A stretch of DNA of 64,000 nt from Blastomyces gilchristii SLH14081 (lineage: Eukaryota > Ascomycota > Eurotiomycetes > Onygenales > Ajellomycetaceae). The stretch spans positions 1,943,695 to 2,007,694 of the forward strand of contig NW_003101673.1 of NCBI RefSeq assembly GCF_000003855.2. Reading direction: 5' to 3'. Position 1 is the stretch's first letter; each line of letters begins with the position of its first letter. The translations under genes were made by a program, and so were the position numbers. Shown piece by piece: positions 57,400 to 64,000 of this stretch. Under the pieces are notes generated by a model. The model had not been told where the DNA came from and made no database searches. It saw only the letters and a list, made by a program, of their open reading frames with translations.

Positions 57400-58399
57400 T
57401 TGAGAATGATTCTACATTCTGTGTTGGCCCACACTGCAGAAGTACGTTTTTGGGACTGCGATGTTGGGGAACCGAGATATTATACATACAAACAACCAAA
57501 CAGAGGGCCATGTAAGAAGATATTTAGATAGCCTTTACTCCTCTTACCAGTATCATTCTTATTTAACTGATTTCCCTAGGGCGTGATCTCTCCTCATACT
57601 CTTCTGCTCTGATCGATGCTGGCCTTGCAAGACTGCCTCCACGGGAACATCCCCTCCTTCGTTAGTAGCGCGCGTCATACCAAGGTTCCGTGGACAAGCA
57701 CTTAAATCTGCTAAAAGTTGGGCAAGCTCTTTTCCCTAGCCTTATAAAACACCCAGCGATCCAGTCCAACTTCTACGCCCACCCTCTTCCACCCAGACCT
57801 ACACAAGAGGAACATCTTTGTCTCCAAGGACAACCCCACAGCCATCACTGGCTTCATAGACTGGCAGTCCACCAGCGTCGAACCGGCATTCGAGTACGCT
57901 TACGACGTCCCTGACTTTGCAAGCATCCCCCCCAGCGGGGCCATCAGAAAACGCCGAAACAAGTCTCTGCCACCAAGCGTCTGAGCTAGGGCGGGCCATG
58001 CTAGCTCCGCTGACTACAAGGTGCAGCCAGGAAGATTGACGAAAGACTTTTCCGGCCCGCTGATCTATCGCCACCGGACGTGGAGGGATGGCTTTGTGCC
58101 ATTTACAACCGAGCTAATGCGGTTACGGGAGGGGTAGGGGGAAACTTGGGGTTCCAGACGTCCCGCCCCAACCCCCGAGGAGCACGCAGTTTACGAAGAA
58201 CAGCTGGAGATTTATGAGAAGATGCTGGAATTTCAAGCAGGATATGGTCGAGACGCTGCGGGTGGAGAGTGACGGCTGGATTTCTGTGGATCGCTGGGAA
58301 GACATCGAGCGGGCGCACACATACTTTTTTGATACGCTTATGGCCAGCATGGAGGATGAAGGTCCAACAGTTTCCCCAGACCACGAGCGTCCCTGTTAG
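57400..58399 (+). pseudogene. AIM9-like phosphotransferase pseudogene
   Basis: Collinear fragments of a fungal APH-family (AIM9-like) protein. RFWDCDVGEPRYYTYKQPNR then GP, a conserved-looking GTAAGA...CTAG intron (57512-57579) restoring W, then RDLSSYSSALIDAGLARLPP and a TAG at about 57664. MDKHLNLLKVGQALFPSLIK follows in another frame. LFHPDLHKRNIFVSKDNPTA then GFIDWQSTSVEPAFEYAYDV carries the HxDxxxxN and D motifs. RTWRDGFVPFTTELMRL, EEHAVYEEQLEIYEKMLEFQ and VESDGWISVDRWEDIERAHT follow after further shifts. The active-site residues survive but several stops and shifts break it. Confidence 0.82.
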
Positions 58400-59236
58400 T
58401 GCAGACGGTTGGGGATTCAATTGGTAGTGGGCGAGGGAGACCAAGACAGATAGATAGGATAGATAGCTCTGGAACTTTCGCTCGCAAAAAACACTCGAAA
58501 TTCATCCCATGACATGATATGTATGATATGGATGATATGGAAGACAGCCAAGATAGGACACAACATATCTCGCAACTCATTCTAAGCCACATAGAACTCC
58601 TTTTCCTCTCTCTCTACTACAACCACGCCTGCCCCTGCTTCAACCTGTCTTAACTCAGAAGAGCAGCCATCGAAGATATATATATATATTGTGATTCAAA
58701 GAAGCGTGCTGCTTGAGGCTTTCAACGTCATTCAGCATCTCCAAGCAGAGCTGATCTGACTCTCAATGTATAACTACTGTTTATAAATAATAGATGCTAT
58801 ATTTAAATATCAGTGATAATAAAGAATCTACGGCTTCTTCCTCCTGGCCAAGGTCAGGTGATCGGGCTACGAGCAGCGAATTTTGACACTAACTAGCAAA
58901 GAAAAATCTAGATACACTATATACTTCTCCAAGCAGACCTTAAAGCACATGTAGAGCACCACACTACATCGCTCCATTGTTATTGAGCGCTGCAGACGAC
59001 ATCTTACTCCATGACATGACATGAATATGAAAGAAAATGCCCCAAGTTGTCAAATCACCACAACCACATACAAATCATGATATCCGACCTGCCTCTGAAC
59101 CATTTGGAAAATATTTTACAATGCATATGATGTTTTCAACACTCAAATCTCAAGACGCAGAAGAGTGAAATTGCCCAAAGAAAGCCCTTCTTCCTCCTCG
59201 ATTTGTTTATTTTTTCCTCTTCTCCTCTTTTTCTTC
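58400..59236. other. Intergenic after the phosphotransferase relic
   Basis: GATATG-type short repeats (58508-58540), AT-rich sequence, and the T/C-rich 3' flank of the minus-strand alcohol dehydrogenase gene. No gene. Confidence 0.5.
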
Positions 59237-60879
59237 TCACATACTTAGCAACACCTTCAGAGCGTTGTGTTGTGCCGCAGCGCCAAAGACTTTGTATGCC
59301 TCTTCGCATTCCTTGAACGAGAAGCCTGTGTGAAGTAGGTAATATTTTCAGTATGAAAGTCCCTTATTATTATTATAGGCAGTACGCAATGTGGGGAACT
59401 CGACTCAAGAAGGAAATATATAGGATTGTGGCCGCCACTTACGGTGCGTTGTGAGCTTGGAGGTATCCAGTCTGCCGGCTTGGAAAAGCTTCAGTAGCAT
59501 TGGAGTCGTGACCGCGTCCACAAGCCGTGTGGTGATACCTGTTGGATTTAAACGGGATATGGCTCAGCAGATGTTCTTCTTACTAGGGCTTCAAGTCTTG
59601 GATGCTGGTAGTTGTGCTGTAGCCCCCAAATCGCCAGCGCGCATATTGGGGGATGTCCATGTTCTCCGCGAACGAGGAGCATATGGCACATGGCACGCAA
59701 CACGCAACACGCAACACGCAACCACGTACATGTGGTATACTTACAGATATTCCGATCCCATAGCTTATCCAAAGACAATTCAACCTTCGTCCCATGCACG
59801 CCCACATTTGCAATAACACCCCCAGGCGCAACAAGTTCCTGACACAGGTGGAAAGTGTGAGGGATACCCACAGCCTCAATGACGGCATCAAACCCCTGCC
59901 CATCGGTCATCTTCAACAAGCTGTCCACAGCCTGCTTGGAATCCTTACTATTAACCGTCTCGTGTGCCCCGAGATTCTTCGCCATCGCCAATCTCCCATC
60001 ATCCACATCCACCATCACAAGCAGCGCCGGTGAATACAGCATCGCCGTCATCATCACGGACATGCCCACCGCTCCGGCCCCGATAACAGCGACCGTGCTT
60101 CCCGGCTGAACTTTGCCATTCAGCGTCCCACACTCCATGGCTGTCGGCAGCGCATCGGACAGCATGACCGCAGCCTGCAGGTCAACCGTCTTGGGGAGCT
60201 TGTGCAGCGAAGACGCCGCATGCGGGATGCGCACGTACTCCGCCTGCGTGCCGTCGATCTTATTGCCTAGAATCCACCCGCCCGACACGCAGTGCGACGA
60301 CATCCCCTTGCGGCACGCCGGGCACGCACCGCACGCCGTAATGCACGAGATGAGCACGGCGTCTCCGCGCACGAAGCCCTGGACGCTCGAGCCGACTTCC
60401 TGAACCACGCCGACGCCTTCATGGCCCAGCACGCGGCCGGGCTGGGCGGTTGGTACGTCCCCCTTGATGATGTGCAGGTCTGTGCCGCAGATGGTGGTGT
60501 GGGTGAGTTTCACGATGGCGTCTGTGGGGCTTTGGATCGTTGGGTTGGGACGCTCTTCGATGCCGACGACGCCGGCGCTTTTGTAGACGAGGGCTTTCAT
60601 GCTGGCGGGGCGAGTGGTTGTAAACGTTGCTTGCTGGAAAAGGGGGAAGGGGGTAGAGAAGGAGGAGGAGGAGGAGGAGGAGGAGGCTGCAGGTGTATAT
60701 TTTTGAACTGGCGCTGGGAGGAGGGAGGGGCGGAAGGGAAGCTGGTATTTGTTATACAAGGCTCCGCAGTTCAAGAGACGTGAGGATGTCGTATAGCTTC
60801 TAGTTCCAAGTCTTGCAGCCAGTGTCGTCAATGACGCTTTCGTCCCCAGGGATGCGTAGGATTGGCAGCACATAGCCAC
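59237..60879 (-). CDS. Zinc-dependent alcohol dehydrogenase, probably mitochondrial
   Basis: Three exons (60879-59745, 59538-59443, 59325-59237, minus) give 439 residues. The first about 95 residues are basic and Ser-rich with a poly-Ser run (ASSSSSSSSSFSTPF), a plausible mitochondrial presequence. MKALVYKSAG at about 95 is the usual cytosolic start. Catalytic Zn ligands lie in TTICGTDLH and LGHEGVGVV. The structural Zn loop is CGACPACRKGMSSHC. The Rossmann motif is VAVIGAGAVGMSV. Splicing yields NICITTRLVDAVTTPMLLKL and a terminal FSFKECEEAYKVFG. The substrate (alcohol or polyol) cannot be fixed from sequence. The first intron (206 nt) contains tandem ACGCAAC repeats. Confidence 0.9.
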
Positions 60880-61488
60880 TTACATATATACACTTGAGGC
60901 TCAACTATTTACTAAGATACCATGACTCCAAATATAAACCTGCGGACTGAAACGGACCCATCATATTTAAAATGTCGTCGCGGGGCTACGGGAAATTAGG
61001 TTTAGATGATGGCAATGATCCAGATAACTAGAGGTCAATGACGACAGAAGGTTTCTTATCCAATCAACCCCGTTCCTAGGTCCCGTCCAAGCCGTGTGGC
61101 ATGATTTACGGGAAGACTGAAGCATTCGCTTGACATCTATGACGGATGCCCACAACCCGACAAATCATTTCTACGTAATTGGGGGCAAAGTTGTGGGGAA
61201 TAATTGAATGTAGCTAGCTGTTCGGTGCATGCGGAGAAGCTACGTATGGTAGCTAAATATCCCAATCTACATACTTTATACTTTATGCAAAAGGTTCACT
61301 GACTAGGTATTATTTATTGCATGCCCAAGAAGCCAGAAACAAAGTTCTGAATCATCCTCCCAAATGTATATAGCCTCTGGTCCAACTATATATAAGAAGA
61401 ATTAGATTTATCCCATCAGCCCCCACACATTTCCCTTCCTCCCCGCTAAAGAGAAAAGCCCTAGCGTCATATTTTGCCTCTCTAGTAT
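60880..61488. other. Intergenic between ADH and MPC genes
   Basis: ADH promoter and MPC 3' flank. It includes TATATA words near 60892 and 61390. No gene. Confidence 0.55.
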
Positions 61489-62421
61489 TTAATGTTTCTT
61501 AATCAATTCCTCCGCCTTATGCTCAACTTTGATCACGGCGGCCTTGACGGGATCGGTAGCTTCGTGGGTCATGTCCTTCAGTGCCTCTTTAGCCGACCCA
61601 TCGACAGCTCGTCTATGCAGGAAGATACGAGTAACTTGCGTGAATCCCACGCATCCAACGAAGAAGTTAACCGCGGCGAGACTGGGGGTTGATGTTAGGA
61701 ACTTTGACCATCAATTGATAAAAGTGGCTCACGACAATCACACAAGAAAAACATATAGAAGCGACTAAGCGTCGCGCGCCAATTTTGGGAACAACAATAT
61801 TCAATCGACAATGTGGCATGGTACGACGTACAGGATATTTTTTGGTTTAATGACGAAACACCATCGCGTCCAGATTGCGCCGGTGGCCATCAAGGCACCG
61901 TTCTGAGTTAGAGAGAGCTTGTCGGCGGGTCGTGTGAGATCAGAGAGGCCGGCTAGAACGAGGATCCACTGCAAATGTAATCAGCATGCCGCTGGCTCTT
62001 CGACACTGTAGTGATGTCCCATAACGATATCCCGTGTAGTTATATCGTGCGGGCAACCGCGCTTTGCGAAAAATCGGAGGGGAATAAATGTGTATGATAT
62101 CACACCTTCATGATCGGGGCCCTGCAACATTCACGGGAAAAGCGACCCAGGTTAGCGGCAGTTTTCATCCCTAATTGAAATGTAAAAACGGGTAGTGAAC
62201 CGTTGAGATTTGATATCATACCAGAAATGCACCGTCTTGAGGCCGATGGGACTGTTCCATGACCGCTGCAGGAAGCTCTGTTGGGGAGCAGTGGACGAGC
62301 CGGCTTCAGTGCTTTGGAATCGCCGAGATCTCAATCCATGTCTGCGGAGGGGACTTGATAGGTTCTGGAAAGCAGATCTGTAGTTCTGGAAGAAGCGCAG
62401 GCCAACTCTTGAGGTAGACAT
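61489..62421 (-). CDS. MPC2: Mitochondrial pyruvate carrier subunit (MPC2/MPC3-like)
   Basis: Part of the inner-membrane heterodimer that imports pyruvate. Exons 62421-62222, 62121-62106, 61968-61832 and 61681-61489 (minus) join in frame to 181 residues. Exon 2 is only 16 nt. The core includes SFLQRSWNSPIGLKTVHFW, APIMKWILVLAGLSDLTRP, LSLTQNGALMATGAIWTRW and FVIKPKNILLAAVNFFVGCV, all typical of the MPC fold (three short hydrophobic helices). A basic N-terminal extension (SPLRRHGLRSRRFQST) and a charged C-terminal tail (KVEHKAEELIKKH) flank the core. Fungal paralogues Mpc2 and Mpc3 cannot be separated here. The gene is divergent from the complex I B8 subunit. Confidence 0.92.
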
Positions 62422-62910
62422 GACGGGCGGAGATGTTTGTCTGTAAAATGTTATGTAGGGGGGTGGGAAACGGAGGGAGCGAAAAAGCGTTGGTTACAAA
62501 ATAGTCCAAGGAAGGAATGTAAGAGAGAGGAGAGAAAAGCCCGAGAAGCAATGTAATAAAAGTAACTACACCAAGGAAATAGATCTCCTTTCTCTGGTCT
62601 GTTGCTCAGATATTCTATCTCGACATCGACGCGCGCAGTCATAGTTCAAATGCGAGCAATATCTTGGTCTCGGCGCTCCGATGTTCGCCCCTAGTCACGT
62701 GGTCTATCTGCTTATGTAATATAGTTGCATGATCACAATTGAGAGCTTCTGATGGTCATCAAACAACTTCCGGAACTCAGATCGCCCTTGAAACCTGTCC
62801 AAGAAACAGCTCAATTGAGCTCTAAAGCCTGCCGTTAACCTCCTATAAGGACGTGTGTGGGAATCAGCCTTCATCCTTCTGACACTACCCCCGACTCGGA
62901 CCCGCCCGCG
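62422..62910. promoter_or_regulatory. Shared divergent promoter of MPC and complex I B8 genes
   Basis: A 489-bp region between the two mitochondrial genes. It contains GTCACGTGG (62694-62702), a CACGTG-type E-box. Shared regulation is inferred, not shown. Confidence 0.5.
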
Positions 62911-63452
62911 ATGTCTGCGAGATACGCCTTCAACAAGAGCTTGAAGGAGCTGCGGTTCCTCTTCTGCAACTCATCTCCTCACAGCGATGCGACCAGGTAT
63001 GAAACTGGTGTCTCCAGTCTCTCGAATATAGTATTGCCCACGGTGTTCTGTTCCATAGATTTTTGACTGACTGTTTTGGGATTGGATGTGTGGATATAGA
63101 GCGTTCCTGAAGCGCGCATACCCAACCATGAAGAAAAACAACCCACACGTACCCGTCATGATGCGGGAGGCATTTGATACTGAACCAAGGGTGTTTGCGA
63201 GATATGGTATGTGTGTACGGGGCTATGAGGGGGTTTATACGTTGTTCTTTGTTCTATTCGCAATATATGTTAACTCTTTGTCGTTTTTCGCAGAATTGGG
63301 GAAGGAGAAGCAAGAACCCCTCTTAGGTATGGATAAATTTCATCACCACCACAAGTTTGACTGTGGACAGAACTGACTCTGGCAAACATTTAGGCTTGAC
63401 AGATAAGGAGATTGAGGAGAAAGTTACAGCTTTGGTGAAGGACTCAATATAG
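62911..63452 (+). CDS. NADH:ubiquinone oxidoreductase B8 / 10.5 kDa subunit (NDUFA2-like)
   Basis: An accessory subunit of mitochondrial complex I with the L51/S25/CI-B8 thioredoxin-like fold. Exons 62911-62996, 63100-63206, 63294-63326 and 63394-63452 join in frame to 94 residues, the usual length. Key parts are FNKSLKELRFLFCNSSPHSD, RAFLKRAYPTMKKNNPHVPV, FDTEPRVFARYELGKEKQEP and LTDKEIEEKVTALVKDSI. The start at 62911 is the one that gives the family length. An in-frame upstream ATG at 62857 would add 18 residues. Confidence 0.93.
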
Positions 63453-63720
63453 TCCGCGCGCCATGATTTATCTTCCTTTTCCGCTGTTTCTGTACATATA
63501 TATACACGACTCAAAATAGAACAATGGCTCCTTCCACATCCAAGAAAGATACGATGCCTTTATTATCCAACATTCAAAAAGCATGCTATACGCACTGAGA
63601 AACCGAGACCAGTTGGGGGTGGAAGGGGAAAGATACCTCCCCCGTCCCACTCCACAAAGAAAACAAAAGATGAAGGAAAAGCTAGAATAAGAATACATCA
63701 TCCAAAAATCCAAATCTCTT
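63453..63720. other. Intergenic
   Basis: 3' flanks of two convergent genes. No gene. Confidence 0.6.
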
Positions 63721-64000
63721 TCAGTCCGCGCCAACCTCCCCAAACCTAAACTGCGCCCAACTCATGCTGCCCTCCTCCAGAGTCCACAGCCGCTTCCCAA
63801 CATCTTCCCCCGCAGCTCCCGCTCCCACATGGATGGGCAACAAATGGTCAAACGTGGGGTGGGCCTGCCGCGCATCCGCGCGCTTCAACAGATCAACCAA
63901 TGCCTTCTCCCTCTGCGCCGGTGGCGTGGTGACAGCGTCCTTGAGCGCTTCGTCAAAACTAGTCGTGTACGGCATTGGCTTAGAATCTCCGTACGTTAAC
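63721..64000 (-). CDS. LigB/DODA-type extradiol dioxygenase, C-terminal part (partial)
   Basis: The 3' portion of a minus-strand gene that continues past the window edge. The visible residues are 92 and read to TGA at 63723-63721. The region FDEALKDAVTTPPAQREKAL and HPTFDHLLPIHVGAGAAGED matches the C-terminal half of 4,5-DOPA dioxygenase extradiol / LigB-type class III dioxygenases, with His and a typical AGAAGED loop. The frame is open to the edge (LTYGDSKPMPYTTS), so the ATG at 63975 is internal rather than the start. The metal-binding His residues of the N-terminal part lie outside the window. Confidence 0.85.
   Translation of the reverse strand, partial: LTYGDSKPMPYTTSFDEALKDAVTTPPAQREKALVDLLKRADARQAHPTFDHLLPIHVGAGAAGEDVGKRLWTLEEGSMSWAQFRFGEVGAD

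Noticed and set aside
1..64000. CRISPR arrays, bacterial operons or phage-like modules
   Set aside because: None seen. The spliced gene structure and gene content are fungal.

Overview
The window is fungal nuclear DNA. Nearly every gene is split by short GT-AG introns (mostly 45-150 nt). Translation elongation factor 3, the Masc1/RID type of cytosine methyltransferase and a mitochondrial methylcitrate cycle together point to a filamentous ascomycete (Pezizomycotina). A eurotiomycete is my best guess; I cannot fix the order. One 100-N assembly gap lies at 4720-4819.

Layout. 1-2260: 3' part of EGD2 (NAC alpha), then ATP7 (ATP synthase subunit d). 2261-6450: no gene; purine/pyrimidine tracts around the gap, plus a diverged 35-bp repeat with a RIP-like transition bias. 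6458-8419: ADE4 (minus). 8420-10674: no gene, microsatellites. 10675-14677: a Masc1/RID-type DNA methyltransferase convergent with a SET-domain gene. 15709-17603: PrpD. 18289-19225: an alpha/beta hydrolase broken by one stop codon. 20081-21272: a GPI-type PEBP-like secreted protein. 22911-24940: a FAT1-type acyl-CoA synthetase. 26042-26887: a DEDD 3'-5' exonuclease-domain protein. 26888-31615: a gene-poor stretch with a tRNA-like relic, a dispersed repeat and a kinase pseudogene. 31616-36237: divergent methylcitrate synthase and methylisocitrate lyase. 37128-40679: EF-3. 44959-46797: APC-family permease. 47655-51009: membrane-anchored GH3 beta-glucosidase. 51408-52178: two divergent intron-containing tRNAs. 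53355-55699: malate synthase. 57260-58399: repeat copy and an AIM9-like phosphotransferase pseudogene. 59237-63452: alcohol dehydrogenase, mitochondrial pyruvate carrier, and complex I B8 subunit. 63721-64000: end of a LigB/DODA-type dioxygenase.

How the genes fit together. The most coherent theme is propionyl-CoA and C2/C3 metabolism. All three committed methylcitrate-cycle enzymes (methylcitrate synthase, methylcitrate dehydratase, methylisocitrate lyase) lie within about 21 kb, two of them head to head. An acyl-CoA synthetase sits between them. Malate synthase (glyoxylate cycle, peroxisomal C-terminus) and a mitochondrial pyruvate carrier are on the same segment. A second theme is genome defence: a methyltransferase of the family linked to repeat-induced point mutation sits in the same window as diverged repeats and three pseudogenes.
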